Shown: positions 12,335 through 23,814, numbered from the stretch's first letter. The stretch is DNA of 64,000 nucleotides from Patiria miniata (GCF_015706575.1 NW_024037075.1:10539746-10603745); one strand, 5' to 3'. Numbers and translations: made by a program. The notes: generated from the sequence alone by a model not told the origin.

Positions 12335-15300
12335 AGAGGGGGTGTGAGGGAGTGTAGCTTTGTTTAGGGAGAGGGTTAGCTGGCATGTGCTACTATAGAT
12401 CCACAACCGTTTTTGAAGAATATAGTTAGTCAAAATTCTCGATAGCTTATTAAAACGCAAAATTTCTTCAAAACGCAAAATTTCTTCAAAACGTGTATAC
12501 ATTATGTATCCAACATTCTTTCAAAGCATTTATAACCTTTTTTAGTTTCGCTTTCTGTCTAAAAGAAGCTTTTGTCTTTCAAAATATCTTTTCTGATTTT
12601 CGTTAAACAGGATTATTCCTTGACCTGTAGCGATGACACGGAAGTGAACACCATCATCTGTGACATAGGAAACCCTCTCAGAGGTAGAAACCAGGTGAGA
12701 GATTTTAGAAAGATCTTTTCCCTATGTTTCACGACACCATAATTTGGGAAATATTTTGGGACAAGTTTTGGACAATTTTCGGTCAAATGTTGGCAGGTTT
12801 AGCTATTTTGGGAAAAATGTTCTGAAATGTTCACAAATTAACAGGACATGGTGTTAACTCTAACTACAAATGTTTACTGCTCATCATTTGATGGGCAAGT
12901 GTGCAGATGATTCAAGAAGAGCGCCCTCAGACCTGTGCGATTTTATCGCTTTTTCCAATATTTTTTGTTTACAGGTGGATTTTGGCTTGAAGTTCTCCAG
13001 TTTCCAGCTAAGTGGCGACAAGTCATCGGTGGCATTTGCCATGTCTGCAATGAGGTGAAGAAATCCACATTTTAATTTGAAAAAAAAAAATGATAATGGG
13101 AGATATGTTTTTGGGTGGGTGAGTTTTGGGGGGGGATGGTAGTCCGAGTATCACCCGTTATCCACGGAGCCAAGTCTCGTGTATAACGTCTGATATAACT
13201 TAGCATGCGTGACATCATTTCATCCTGAAATCAGGACTAAGATTGTGATTGGTCAATTTCGATGCCGCGTTTTTGTAATACAACAACCTATGCAAAAATC
13301 TAACTAGTGGGCGTGATTTTTATGCACGCGGGGAGCTCGAATTACACACGCATAGAAGGCGCCTGCTGATTGGTCAGTTTCTCGAGGTCATAGGCAGTCT
13401 AGGTACATAATTCGCCGAATCTGTTTACGTAGAATAGACCATGGTCGGCTTGGCCAGAGCCAGGGTCTACTACATGTACATACTCTAGGAGGAGGATGGG
13501 AAATGAAGTTTATTAACTAAGCATATTTGGTGTTTTTTTTGGTTCATTTCAGTGAAAATGTTGAGGCCTCCACAGACAAGTTGGTTGACAACTTGGTAAA
13601 CATCACAGTGGGAGTCAGGGCCGAGGTTGACCTTGTGCTGCTGGGGTAAGTTACTCAAGAGAAAATCCAACTGATTAGTTACGAAATTTCTTGATCATTG
13701 TGAAATTATTTGAAGATGTAACAGTACTATTGGTAACACAGTGCTGTTCATAGTAATTTAGAGCACAACTTATAAAAATAACCTGTCTAAAAAGTCTGGT
13801 AACAGCGTTCTCAAATTTGGCTCCAGTCCTTGTTTGCTTTTATTAATGACAGGACATTGGGTTCCAGACTGACAATTTGTATTTTCTTTCCTTGGACATC
13901 TTGAATCTTGCATCAATTTGATCAATGATCAATTTCGATATTGATTTCAGGCGATCGATACCGGCCCAGGTAGCTTACTCGCCGGAAGGAATCGACAACC
14001 CCGAGATCATCAAGGAAAGTGAGGCAGGGCCCCAAGTCGTTCATGTCTACGAGGTACGATGAAGTCTAGGTTCTAGACCAAACAAAAAAGTTACTTTAAG
14101 GCCAAAAAAAAAAAATAGTCGGTCTCTGGTCAGACCGAAGTTCCGGAATTGATGCGGCGATGCGGTGTTTTTTGGGGGGTTTTTTTGGTGGTTTTTTTTT
14201 TTTTTTTTCAAGCTTGTATTGTACAGACAAGGTGGGTACTATTTTGCTTTTTTGTGTCCTCATTATACATTGGTGTCCTCCATAATTTGCCTTGGTGCCC
14301 TTTATCATGTGCCTTGGTGCAATTTCCCCATTCCTTGGTGCTCCTTGGTACAAATATTTGAGGAGGCGCGGCAATAGAGGGCGCTGTTGTAGCTTCCGTG
14401 TTAATTTGGAAAAAAAAAAAGGTTGACGCGCATGATTAAAATCGAGGCACATGCTGACCAGAGACCGAGTATTTTTTTATTTTTGGCCTAAGACTGGATT
14501 GTTAAGAAATTGAAGGAAATTCATAGAAAACCATGCAAAACTGTATAACTGAAAAACAAAACTTGGCTTTTTATTTTAATGGAACAATAGATTGCAGAGT
14601 TATAATACTTTTGAATTAGAGGTTTTGATATTGTTTTAATAAATTAAAATTCAGAACAAGTTTTAGTATTGGCATCACAAAAGTTAATAAAAATGACAAA
14701 AAGGACCACTAAAGTTCAGCCTCTGTTCAAGAGTTGTATTTAGTAGGTGGTGCTTCATAAATTTAGTGGGAGCTTAATCTCTATCGTGGACTTGTTCCCA
14801 GTATTCAGTCATCAAGAATCAAATCAATTTCTGGTATTGTGTGGCTTTTTTGTTGCCTTCATCAGGTAAGCAACGCTGGGCCCAGTGACGCCGGCCTGAT
14901 CACCTTTGACGTCTCCTGGCCCATGCTGGATGCTGACAGGAACTTCTTGCTGTATCTCATCAAGGTGGAGCCCAGCTCAGGCAGTCAATGCAGAGTCTCC
15001 GGTGAAGTCAACCCTCTGAATCTCACGGTAACAAAGAAATCACGCCATTTTTATTTGTCACGGCAATTTTACTCCATCCTTTACTAGATTTGGGTTAAAA
15101 TTTGGCTTTTGATGGAGGTGCTAGACGAAAAGTAGTTTGTAGCAAATGAATTTTCAATCGCAATTCCGCTCAGCTTTAGTGTAGATTTTTTGATCGAGTC
15201 AATTAAAGGCGATCACAAGTCCAGTCATGATTGACTTGTGATTGACTTGTGATTGACTTGCGATTGACTTGTGATTGACTTGTGATTGACTTGTGATGGA

Positions 15301-18170
15301 CTTGTGATGGACTTGTGATTGACTTGTGATTGACTTGTGATTGACATGTGAAGGACTTGTGATTGACTTGTGATGGACTTGTGATGGACTTGTGATTGAC
15401 ATGTGATTGACATATGATGACTTGGTGTCGACCCTGAACCATCTTCAATGAACAACATGGACTGGTAACCTTTTTTTAAACAAGTTATTTTTGCAATTAG
15501 CAAGTTTCTGCACTTAGCCTATGCACGAAACAGCTGTCAGGTTTAAAATAGAAATAATAATTGAACTAACCCCATTCTGTAAATCCAACCTTTTTTGATG
15601 GAGTAAACTAATAGAACTGCACCCCTTTTTCTAAATCAAGTTGTATTTCTTTGAAAATACAAATGCAGCTTGAAGAAAATAACCAAGCCAACAACGTGAG
15701 CGGCCCCAATAACGCCAGCGTGGAGGTACAACGTCAGCGACGGCAGGCTGACCAGCCAGAGCAGCAGGTCCACACAGCAGACTGCTCCACGAGCAACTGC
15801 CTGACCATCAGCTGCACCATCCAGCATCTGAAAGGTGGACAGAGCGAAGTCATTCGGTTCTTGGCCCGGCTCTGGAACAACACTCTGGTTGAGGTCAGTG
15901 TCTGGGACACACGTTGTCATTGTAGAGCTACGACTGTGATTGTCAGCTTGTGATGAGCCACATTGGCTTGTGACAGACTTTACTCTCCTTTTTTTGTTTA
16001 CTTCCCACACAATTGTAATTATAAAGAACCTGGACAATGTGGTCATGGAGCCATACATATATCTCTGATTGGTCAATACATCGTGGGGGCCTTAATGCTA
16101 CTTTCAAAATCAATGTCTGAATTTAAAGGGAATATACAACATTTGCAAACATCGAAAAATAAAACTACCAAGTTTTTACGAAATACCTTACTAGGATGTT
16201 GGTAAATGACACTCTCAAGCATCCTGTAAAATTATGGCACCTGGTGTGAAGTCGTTTTCAAGAAAATTGTATTGATGTATACATTTCCAACGGTGGTCAG
16301 CTGACCATCGTTGGAAAAACCTAACTATTTTTCAACTACTGCTCGAAATTTACAAATGTACCTTTTTTTTCAGTCCAAATTTTGTTTGCTATTGGTTACA
16401 TGTTCATACAGGTGCAGGCCAGCTAGACTGGTTTCCTTACCTTACAGTTTTCTGGCAACTATAAATTGATCCACTTTATCTTTAGTGGAGTCAGGGAACC
16501 AGACTACTTGAATATTCTTGTTTTTCTTGGTTTTTCCAGCATTTCCGAACACAAAACTTCAAACATGTCAGTGTAACAATATTTGATCTATTATACTAAC
16601 CCCTCAAATATTTCATTTCTGAAAATTACAGCAAAAGCCAATGATGTACACTCCCTTTAAGGTCAAATTTTCAGAATCTTGGCTAAACCTGTTTTATCAT
16701 AAAAATCATGTCCATTGTGTTTTCTCATTGTCTATATTTAGACGACCTTTGACCGGTTAGTGATTTCCTCCCGAGGTGTTGCCAAGGTGATCAACCTTCC
16801 ATACACGATAGACCCGCCGGAATTACCTCAAGTCATGATGGAGGTAGGGAAACTTAACAGCAAGACGAAAGTTAAAATTACCAATGTATTTTTTTATGAT
16901 TTTATGGTTCTGCTAGACCGAAAATATTAGTAAGCAGATTTACATACCAAGCTGAAAATATACCGAGTACCGGCTATATGCAGTATGCACCACATGGAAT
17001 TTTTGCTGGTAACCCGTTATAATGGGTAGAGCCAGAATCACACCCAGAGGAAGGTACATTTTTTATCAGTAACCTAAGGAGTATTATGTTTATTCATGAG
17101 GAAAGAACAATGATGTCACAGCATATTACTGTCGTCAGGTTACCACAGTAGCCTAGTGGTTAGTGGGATAAGATTCTGATCAAAAGACCTTGGTTCGAAT
17201 CATGTCCATTTTTCATCTGCTGTTTTTCTTCTCCACATTTATCTTAAGGATTATTTTAATTGAAGGGAAAAAGAAGTCCGAGACCTAACTTTCTTGAAAA
17301 AAAATATCGCGCACCGCTAACAGGGCCCAAGTGTACTTTCCTTCAGGTGTGATATTGGCGCTACCGTTATTATGCCTAGCCAAACTTTTTGAAGCTCAAG
17401 CAAATTTGTATTTTCTTTTTCTTGCAGGTTTCAACGATAGCAAGCCCCGATGAACCTGTTGTAAAGAGGGTGCCCATTTGGATTATAATTGTTGCCGTGA
17501 TAGGAGGCCTGCTGCTTCTACTAATTGTCATCTTAGTGCTGTGGAAGGTAAGTTCCAATCGTGGGTAAATCACGTCTTTGGTGTTTTTTTTAAGGTACAG
17601 GCATGTTAAAAGCTTGGCTTCATACTTTCCTTCAAAAGTTGATTGAAAAGTAAAATAAAACCCTACAAATTTAACCTTAACTCCCCAGGCAGTTTTGCTA
17701 GGATGCAACCTCAATCCTGCAAAATCCTCCAACTGCCTCCATGTACAAATTGCATACAGCCTCAATCCTGCAAAATCCTCCGTTACTTAGTGAATGTGGT
17801 ACTTGGAGGAGTAACGTCTGCCTCGATCCTGCAAAATCCTCCGGCAATCACTCAATATGTCGAGGCAGAGCCAGTGACATCCTGGAGCAGAACAGAGGAT
17901 TTCAAGTATAATATAGGCCTACATTTATGTACGTTTGAGCATAAACAGCGCAAGGTCCGGCCCAGGACCTTGACACAGTGCATCCTCCAAAAACAGCCAC
18001 ACATTTTTGCCATATAGCCTCAATCCTGCAAAATGACCAACTTCCATTTTGTTTCATATATAAAACTGACTTGTGTCTTCCGTCCTTTCTTTATCTTTCC
18101 CTAGTGTGGCTTCTTCAAAAGAAAGAAGTACTCACCCATCGCATCGGACGAGAAGAGAGCAGATTTATGA
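2285..18170 (+). CDS. Integrin alpha subunit, 5'-partial, 22 exons
   Basis: A cell-surface adhesion receptor subunit that pairs with an integrin beta chain. Exons: 2285-2373, 3546-3652, 5023-5125, 5293-5395, 6175-6272, 6564-6657, 7527-7572, 9114-9218, 9826-9881, 10521-10675, 11517-11651, 11867-11931, 12047-12194, 12611-12694, 12975-13054, 13553-13645, 13951-14053, 14866-15027, 15669-15893, 16742-16843, 17428-17547, 18105-18170. All have AG/GT borders and their lengths keep one frame: 2 nt plus 779 codons including the stop. Blades 4-7 carry calcium loops such as DLNGDGLDD, DVNQDGYND and DMDENNYPD. Thigh and calf domains follow, then RQRR (furin site, about residue 630), a membrane span (about 732-757) and GFFKR. 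No alpha-I domain is seen, but blades 2-3, where it would sit, lie outside the window. By remembered similarity it resembles the alpha5/alphaV/alpha8 and insect PS2 group. The orthologue is not assigned; signal peptide and blades 1-3 are upstream. Confidence 0.95.
2913..3443 (+). mobile_element. TTAA-type MITE family B
   Basis: Starts TTAAAGGGAATATACAACAT and ends with the imperfect inverse, GATGTACATTCCCTTTAA, so the element is flanked by or starts with TTAA. Near-full copies lie at 16123-16660, 36742-37272, 50870-51393 and 38027-38531 (minus). A TTAA target is used by Kolobok and piggyBac transposons; which one mobilised this family is not shown. It lies in the first visible integrin intron. 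Confidence 0.85.
5623..6004. mobile_element. PIF/Harbinger-like MITE, copy 2
   Basis: Inserted in the intron between exons 4 and 5 of the integrin gene. Left end GGCC-A(n)-GTCTCCGGTTTCTGG and right end its inverse; TTA flanks both sides. The interior is a close inverse match to 394-764, including the stretch around ATATGGGAGTCCAGAGAGG. The two copies are similar enough to suggest fairly recent spread. Confidence 0.85.
6322..6386 (-). repeat. tRNA-derived SINE head
   Basis: On the minus strand it reads GTCCAGTTGGTAGAGCAC (box A type) and, 30-odd bases on, GGGTTCGTATCC (box B type). The acceptor stem does not pair well, so it is a SINE head or tRNA relic rather than a working tRNA gene. It lies in the intron after integrin exon 5. 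Confidence 0.6.
6753..7287. mobile_element. TTAA-flanked MITE family C
   Basis: Ends TTAAAGGGGCACTAGGTCCT and its inverse AGGAACTAGTGTCCCTTTAA form an inverted repeat of about 22 bp. The interior differs from family B. The 124-codon ORF inside has no recognisable motif and is not called. It is intronic to the integrin gene. Confidence 0.75.
7717..8233. mobile_element. hAT-like non-autonomous element with internal duplication
   Basis: Weak terminal inverted repeat (GGGCGTCACTC against GGGTGTCAGTCC). Inside, a module of about 120 bp with GGTTCGGGGCCCGC and ATGCTCTGTG is present twice. The same module occurs in the better preserved element at 50126-50443, which has an 8-bp target duplication. 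G runs near the right end vary in length. Confidence 0.6.
8337..9000. repeat. Foldback element with nested insertion
   Basis: The left arm (to about 8441) and right arm (from 8496) are inverted copies that include CAAGCATGGCATTTGGC and AAAGATATTTGGC. The right arm is split by the 8568-8953 element. The outer end of the right arm resumes after it and matches the left arm (TTTGATGATACAAGCATGG). Confidence 0.7.
8568..8953. mobile_element. MITE with CAGGGTTCGA termini
   Basis: The element starts CAGGGTTCGAC and ends CGAACCCTG. It is flanked by TTGTA on both sides (8563-8567 and 8954-8958). It splits the right arm of a foldback whose left arm preserves the empty site. The interior repeats ACTAGCCCGC and CCAGCCGGGCTA. 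Termini of this kind are common in hAT elements, although 5 bp is short for a hAT target duplication. Confidence 0.75.
10175..10470 (-). repeat. tRNA-derived SINE, full length or nearly so
   Basis: Minus strand: a tRNA-like head (GTGGCCTAGGG, then GGGGTTCGAATCC), a middle with GTCCTTGGGCAAGCCAC and CACCCAGGAGTATAAATGG, and a tail ending GGCCACATTGGCTTGTGACA. The middle looks like the conserved central domains shared by SINEs of many animals, but I do not assign a named superfamily. It lies between integrin exons 9 and 10. Confidence 0.75.
10789..10948. mobile_element. Small MITE, 160 bp
   Basis: The ends GGGCAATCCTGTTCGTTA and TAACGAACCGGATTGCCC are inverted copies with one mismatch. The interior is non-coding. 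Target duplication is not clear. Confidence 0.65.
14100..14488. mobile_element. PIF/Harbinger-like MITE, related subfamily
   Basis: Ends are GGCC-A(n)-TAGTCGGTCTCTGGTCAGA and its inverse, and TAA flanks both sides. The terminal pattern matches the copies at 394 and 5623 but the interior differs, so it is a sister subfamily. It lies between integrin exons 17 and 18. Confidence 0.8.
15222..15420. repeat. 11-bp minisatellite in integrin intron
   Basis: A run of GATTGACTTGT units (about 18 copies, some GATGGACTTGT or GACATGTGATT). Open frames on the minus strand result from the repeat and are not genes. It sits between exons 18 and 19. Confidence 0.9.
15669..15893 (+). other. Calf-2 exon with furin-type cleavage site
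   Basis: This exon encodes 75 residues. An Asn-rich stretch leads to VQRQRRQA, a good R-X-(R/K)-R proprotein convertase site, followed by two Cys-bearing segments (DCSTSNCLTISC). In the integrin alpha group without an inserted domain, cleavage in calf-2 gives a heavy and a light chain joined by a disulfide, and this site is in the expected place. The linker N-terminal to the site is polar and probably disordered. Confidence 0.85.
15951..15991 (+). repeat. SINE 3'-tail fragment
   Basis: GAGCCACATTGGCTTGTGAC followed by AGACTTTACT matches the 3' tail of the 10175-10470 SINE in opposite orientation. No head is visible beside it. Confidence 0.6.
16123..16660 (+). mobile_element. TTAA-type MITE family B
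   Basis: A near-full-length copy with both TTAAAGGG ends, between integrin exons 19 and 20. It matches 2913-3443 along its whole length apart from scattered substitutions and small indels. Confidence 0.85.
17054..17326 (+). mobile_element. tRNA-bearing inverted-repeat element, eroded copy
   Basis: It carries a tRNA-like module (GTAGCCTAGTGGTTAGTGGG, then GGTTCGAATC) followed by CATCTGCTGTTTTTCTTCTC. The same modules, in the same order, occur in the complete minus-strand element at 63532-63917. The left end is recognisable but worn and the right end is shortened. It lies between integrin exons 20 and 21. Confidence 0.7.
17428..18170 (+). other. Transmembrane and cytoplasmic-tail exons
   Basis: The exon at 17428-17547 encodes a short stalk and a hydrophobic span beginning VPIWIIIVAVIGG and ending ILVLWK. 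The last exon, 18105-18170, starts CGFFKRKKYSPIASDEK and stops at 18168-18170. GFFKR is the membrane-proximal clasp shared by integrin alpha tails; it holds the beta tail in the resting state. The 20-odd residue tail is short and its distal part is not one I recognise, so it gives little help in naming the orthologue. Confidence 0.95.
17700..18035 (+). repeat. Imperfect tandem repeat in last integrin intron
   Basis: Four copies of GCCTCAATCCTGCAAAATCC (with small changes), 60 to 200 bp apart, between the transmembrane exon and the tail exon. Confidence 0.75.
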
Positions 18171-21100
18171 TGAGGCTGAAACGGACCACCAAAAGACTTA
18201 GACAACTCTATTACCAAATACTGACGCATTTTTTACTAAAAAGTACACGTATGCACGCATGCCTTCCAAAAAAAAGCACTAGTTTTTACCATTATTGTTC
18301 AAATGCATGCATTTGTAAAATGTGTTTTTGAAACTTTCACTCATTTCTTAAAACCGTGTTTTCTTGAAAGTAATTTGTTTTTTGCAACATGAAGGAGCAA
18401 TGGTTTTGTAATGTAAGGCATCTCTCTCAAATGGTAAACTCAAAAACAATTTTTCGTGAAGGGGTGTCATCCAAAGTTGTTAACGTGAAACAGGCGACCC
18501 CTCGGGATAACATCATTTGAGATTTCGTCATCTTTTGAATGTCACGGTTTCTTTCGGTTCTGTGTATCACACCAAATTCTAAGAGGTTTTTGAAATCCGT
18601 CTGTTTTTGATGTATTTGCCTTCTCGAAAAAAAGTCTTCCACTATAACTGTTTACTTCCTAGTCAGTACTGTAATTTTTGTTTTTCTTGTTGAGCAGCGT
18701 GTCTTGAAGTTGTATTTAGAAGAATTTGTTTTTTAGATTTGTGTGTACTACGCTGAATTTTTGCAGGTTGAAAATGTTGACCTTATTTCCCACATTCTGT
18801 ATTCATTTGTTTAAGTGTTTGGTTTGAATGTTTGAGAGAAATAATTCCGTGAAGTTCAGAGTTTTATGTGTTTGTGAGTGTGGGAACAAACTGAGTGACG
18901 GACAAAGCGAGAACAGATTTACTAATGCTACAGACAACATGACTGAATTTTGTATATTTCATCCACCAGCAATTTTTCAAGCATACAGCTGCTGCAGCAT
19001 GTTCAGAAATAAATAGGAAAACATACCCTAGTTGGTCATTTTTATACCAAATAATTCCACCCAAACTTTTTAAAAGAGCTTCAGTTTTAGCTGGGTTTTC
19101 TGTGGTAGTAAAATTTTACCTTTTTTTGGTTGAAATGTGTGTGTTATATTTCCATGTTTTTACATCTTTTTTATGGTAAAGTTTCAGCAGAACCTTTGAA
19201 GTGAAAACTGGATGTGTTTTAGTTGAGAAAACAAAATTAAAATATGATCGCTTTGACCTGAGGTTCTGTAGATAATCTTGCAGCATGAAGCAAATTGCTT
19301 TTTGGACCAGATTTTGAATTCTTAAACTAATCATTTGGATCATGCTTAGTATCGCTCGCCCTGTACAGTGTTCACACTCCAAAGCTGCTCGTAAGCAAAA
19401 AATCTGCTCGGGCACCAGTCAAAGGGAATACCCATTACATGTCATTTTAGCTGGCACCCTGTTCTTGCTAAGCTAATATTTTCCAAGTTAAGCTCATTTC
19501 TGTGGTTGTGTACATGTATATTTTTCTGCACCTAGAACAATTTGAGTTTAGTGTTGCAGATAAAATCCGGAGGCTTATGACTTGTAAAATCATGAAGAGG
19601 TATATTTTAGAGTAGTCTTTTTTTATATAAAAAAACAAAGCAATACTGAAGAAGCAAAGTGATATTATCTAGAAGTTTGAAGTGAACTTGTAAAGGAGTC
19701 GATTTTGATTTAATGGTTACTACATAACGTACACTGAATAGAGCAGGTGAAATGGCCAACTGTAATTTAAACCCGCACTCTCTGGCTGGCAATATCAACA
19801 AGGCCAGCCCAGCAGTCAAAATAAATCAAGTGACTGCTTTCAACAGTTGAGTGCACCCTGCCTTCATGAAGCAGGATTGACTGGCTGCGATTGTTATGAA
19901 ACCTGATACAGCTATGCTTTGACTGAAGGAGATTGATAAGCCAGCTGTGCCTACCAGTCACCTGCTTTTGTCTGTTGATGGAATTTGACTGTCACAGTGC
20001 CTACAAGAAAATATGATCTGACTGTTGGTGACTAGCCTGTGTAAAAGGCATGGCAGGGGAACAGGATTGAATTTTTGACTGTCTGTGACTGATCAAACAA
20101 AAGGAAGGTTAAGCGTATTAAGCTGTGCTAAAGCTTGCTCGTGCATGAAGATATCGGTTGTGGAATCTTTGAGCGGAATTCTGCTTCTGAAGTAACGTTC
20201 TCTCTGCTGTGCGTACTGCTTATGGTCTCCATGAAGCGGAAATAGTTTCGGCTAGCAGAAATTTCTGCGATTAGCGGTACCCTAAAATTAACTTTTAGCT
20301 GATTTGTTTTCCCATTTTGAGTCACGCGACTGGAAACTACCTATTTGATTCGCCCAAATGGTATGGCTTCCAGGATACCATGGTGCAGTTTATAGACGAA
20401 TCAATGACCGAAATAGCCTGCAAAACAGACTATTTAAGTGCAGTATAACCTACTTTATTCATAAAAAAAATTGTACTTCTGATAAATCTTAAGTGTTAGT
20501 TTGAATGATAATGTGCATTTGTGTTTATGAAGAAAGGGCAAATCAAAAGGACTAATTTTTGTGATTTTAATATTTTATATTTATAGATACGAATGTATGT
20601 TGTAATGTAATTTTTTTGGTGTTTTATCATGTAGGGCATAAATATAAATTACTTAATATTCTGATTTTTTATTGTGTAGATATGTTTTGTTATTGTTGCT
20701 AACAAACTCAATTACCAGGTCATTCAGTTGCCAGAGATTCGTTTAAAAGTCTTAATTTTTTAGTTTTTAGTTTAGCAGTCGGGAAAAATATAAATTAGTG
20801 GTGATTTTTTTCCTCAAACGAAGCTGGTGAGGAAAAGAAAAGTGCTACTAAAAGTACAGTGCTGAAACTGTATAAACTGCCCTACTTCCGTAAACTGTGT
20901 TAACAATAATATCTGGTACCTAGACTCCGTTTCTTTTACACCATGCACATTTCATCTACAGTTTGTGACAGGGTCTGGTGCAGTTTGTTGGAAAGTGTTG
21001 TTGGAATTTCAGACAAGATTCTAAGCAGGCATTGCAGTGCTGCGCCATTTTATGACATCAGGACTTCTTTTTTTCCCCGTTCATTTTCCCATTTTAAAAA

Positions 21101-21690
21101 ACCATTCTCTCCATTAAGACAACTCTAAGATTCTTTGTTTCAGTGCCGTCTTGAAATTTGTCTACAAGAAGGGTTTAATGTGTTCAACCTTTTTCTTGGC
21201 GTTCACAGCTAAGTTACATGGTTTGTCGGCTGTTTGGGAAAAGTGGTCTTAGAAGTCTATCAATGAGAAACTAGGTCTAGACCTGATTGTAATTGTTTTG
21301 TCCATTGTAGATCATATTCTCTTTCTTAAAATTGATGTTCAGTCCAAAAATTCAATTCTTTGCCACTTTTTTAAATCTCATATTGACTTTGAGCGATTAA
21401 GGTTTATTTTCATGTCCAGCTTTTATTTTTCCTTTTTTGAAACATCTTTTTTTTTTGCATTGAATTTGTAGAGCTTCAAGTCTTTGTAATTAGCCCTTGT
21501 GACTCAAAATAGAGAAGTCTAAAACAAAAGCTGTCCGTAAAAATTAAAGTATTTTAGTAGAGAAATGTTAGATTTTTGTAAGCATAAATATAAACTAATG
21601 CAATGCATTGTAATATGTCTTTCTATAAAACAATTTTTATACTACAATTGTTAAAACTGATCAGGTTTAATTAAGATTTTAAAAGGATCT
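18171..21690 (+). other. Integrin 3' UTR and downstream flank
   Basis: No coding segment is supported. The early part is presumably 3' UTR: AATAAA occurs at 19008-19013, which would give a 3' UTR of about 860 nt. TACATGTACA-type runs are scattered. The rest is AT-rich unique-looking sequence without a recognised element. Confidence 0.45.
19008..19013 (+). terminator. Candidate polyadenylation signal
   Basis: First canonical AATAAA after the integrin stop codon. Other AATAAA motifs follow (for example 23210-23215), so the site actually used is not settled. Confidence 0.35.
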
Positions 21691-22890
21691 ATCCGACTTA
21701 ATAGGTTAAACATGCATTTCTAATCGAAATGGGTCAAAAATACCTTTTTTTCCCAAAACAAACCAACCCAATGTTGCTTGTGATGTAAGATAAGCTCATA
21801 GCAATTGTTGTTCGGCTTTCATCGGAATCTCTAGGAAACTCTTATTTCAGGCAGTTTTTGTTTAAATGGTAAGGGGTTAAACTTGCATTTTAAATTAAAT
21901 TGCGTCAAAAACTAACTTTTCCCTAAGCAATCCCGAAAATGCTTCTGATGCGAGATAAACCTACCGAACAAGTTGTTATGCTCTTTATTCGAAAATTTAT
22001 GACATCTGTTGTAAAATGCATTCTTTGCCAAATATTGAAAGAAAAATTATTGGTAAGGGGTTAACCTTGCATTTTTAAATTAAAAAAAATATATCCGCAA
22101 ATTAACTGTCATGAAAAAAAAACCCAAAGTGCTTATAATGCAACAGAAACTTATTGCAATGGTTACTACGCCTTATACGTGAAAAATTGAGAAAACGGTA
22201 AGGGTTAACCTTGCACTTGTTAATAAAATTGTGTCAAAAATCAACTTTTATTCAAACAACCCCAAAATCACTTTTGATGCAAAAATAACACATTTCAATA
22301 GTTTTCAAGCCCTTATTCTGGAGATTTGGTGAATAACTATGAAAATTCATTTGAGCCAAAATAAAAAAACGGTAAGGGGTTAACCTTGCTTTTTTAATAG
22401 AATTCGGCAAAAAATTAAATTTTTCGAAAACAAGAAAAATTTCACTTTTGATGCATGATGAACTCATTTCAACAGTTTTTAAGGACTTATTTTGAATATT
22501 TGTATGTTAAAAGAAAATTGTTTTTTCAGGCAATTTTTTTTAAAAAATGGTAAGGGGTTAACCCTGCTTTTTAATAAATTGTGTTAACTTAGCTTTTCCC
22601 CAAAATCACTTGAGATGCAAGATATAACAATTTCAACAGTTGTTAGGCCCATATTTTTAAGGTTTGGTGACTATATTAAGAAAATCAATTTTTAGCCAAA
22701 TTTGAAAAAACGGTAAGGGGTTAACCTTGCTTTTAAATAAAATCAAGTCAAATTTTTTTTTTCCAAAAATAACCTTTAAGTGTTTATAATGCAAGATAAA
22801 CTTATTGCAATGGTTGTTAGGCCCTTATTTTGAAGATTAATATATGGAATTTTTTTCAAAATTTGAAATTAAAAAAATGGCAAGACAATT
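21690..22890. repeat. Satellite of about 170 bp, seven or so units
   Basis: Units share GGTAAGGGGTTAACCTTGC, then a TCAAAAATTAACTTTT-like and a GATGCAAGATAAAC-like stretch. Starts of the marker lie near 21868, 22052, 22196, 22371, 22549 and 22711, and a worn first unit begins near 21690. Unit length varies from about 145 to 180 bp through indels. Confidence 0.8.
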
Positions 22891-23609
22891 TGCAATTGAT
22901 CAAGCCATTTGTTTGGAAATTTCAAGAAAATATGGCGTTGCAACCGGAAACCAGGGCGTATTTTACATAAATTACAAATGTTAAAAAATATGTTGGTGGA
23001 TGTGTATGTTTTAATTTGTTTATCATTTACCGTGATAAAAATAATCTGAGATATTTTTGGCCAGTGCAACTGTCTTACATTTGCTCTATTATGGGAAAAA
23101 CTTTTTTTAAGTGTTAACAGAAAGTGTCATATTACCATGTAGTGTACTGTAAGTTTGTAAATTGATGTATATTTTTTTACTGCTGTTTTGTAAAAAAAAC
23201 TAATGAAGAAATAAATTCGAAAACCATGCTATGGCAAGCAAAATAACACTGTTATACACTTGTTCTTATGTCCGTCTTGTGCCTTGAAAAATAAACAATT
23301 TTTTATTCCCAGCGAAGCTATGTATCTAGGTTTAATACTTCCCTTAGAACTGACCAATGTTTAAGTATAAATATAAGTAAAAAAACCAAGTCCCAAATTC
23401 CTACCCCAAACCGAAGTATAAGTATAAAGTATAAGTATGAACCATCCAGCTAGTAAATTCCCCAGTGAGTTGATCAGCCCAAACCTAAGTCCCAAGTTCC
23501 TACCCCAGACCCAAGGCTTCTACCCCTCAGCCTCCAACTCTCTCTGGAGACTAAGTCAGAACAACCTAAGGGTTTTAATTACCAGAATCCTTACTTTTTT
23601 AAGAAAAAC

Positions 23610-23676
23610 CCAGTGGTGTAGCGGTAAGAGTGTAAGGCTACATACCCAAGGGTTCCCGGTTCAAGTCCTACCCATG
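23610..23676 (+). repeat. tRNA-like SINE head
   Basis: Box A-like GTGGTGTAGCGGTAAGAG and box B-like CGGTTCAAGTCC are spaced as in a tRNA. No clean acceptor pairing is seen, so a SINE head or tRNA pseudogene is more likely than a working tRNA. Confidence 0.55.
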
Positions 23677-23734
23677 CACAATTTTGTCAGAAAAGATAGT
23701 ATATATTTTGAAAAAGTCTAAAAGCTCCTCAGGA

Positions 23735-23814
23735 CGGGCCCAGGACCTGAACCGGGGACATCCCGGTTCGGATCCTGAGCTCGTCCTACTGAGCCAACTG
23801 CTTCTTGATAAATT
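23735..23814 (-). repeat. tRNA-like SINE head, opposite strand
   Basis: The minus strand reads GTTGGCTCAGTAGGACGAG (box A type) and CCGGTTCAGGTCC (box B type). It faces the plus-strand head at 23610-23676 across about 60 bp, giving a convergent pair of pol III-type promoters. Confidence 0.55.

Noticed and set aside
13100-13480. A MITE between integrin exons 15 and 16
   Set aside because: The stretch looks foreign in composition, but I could not find matching inverted ends or a target duplication.
15199-15503. Three overlapping SQVNHKSIT-type frames
   Set aside because: Translations of the 11-bp minisatellite; every frame is open for the same reason.
17145-17207. Functional tRNA gene
   Set aside because: Box A and B are present but acceptor pairing is poor, and the module recurs within a mobile element.
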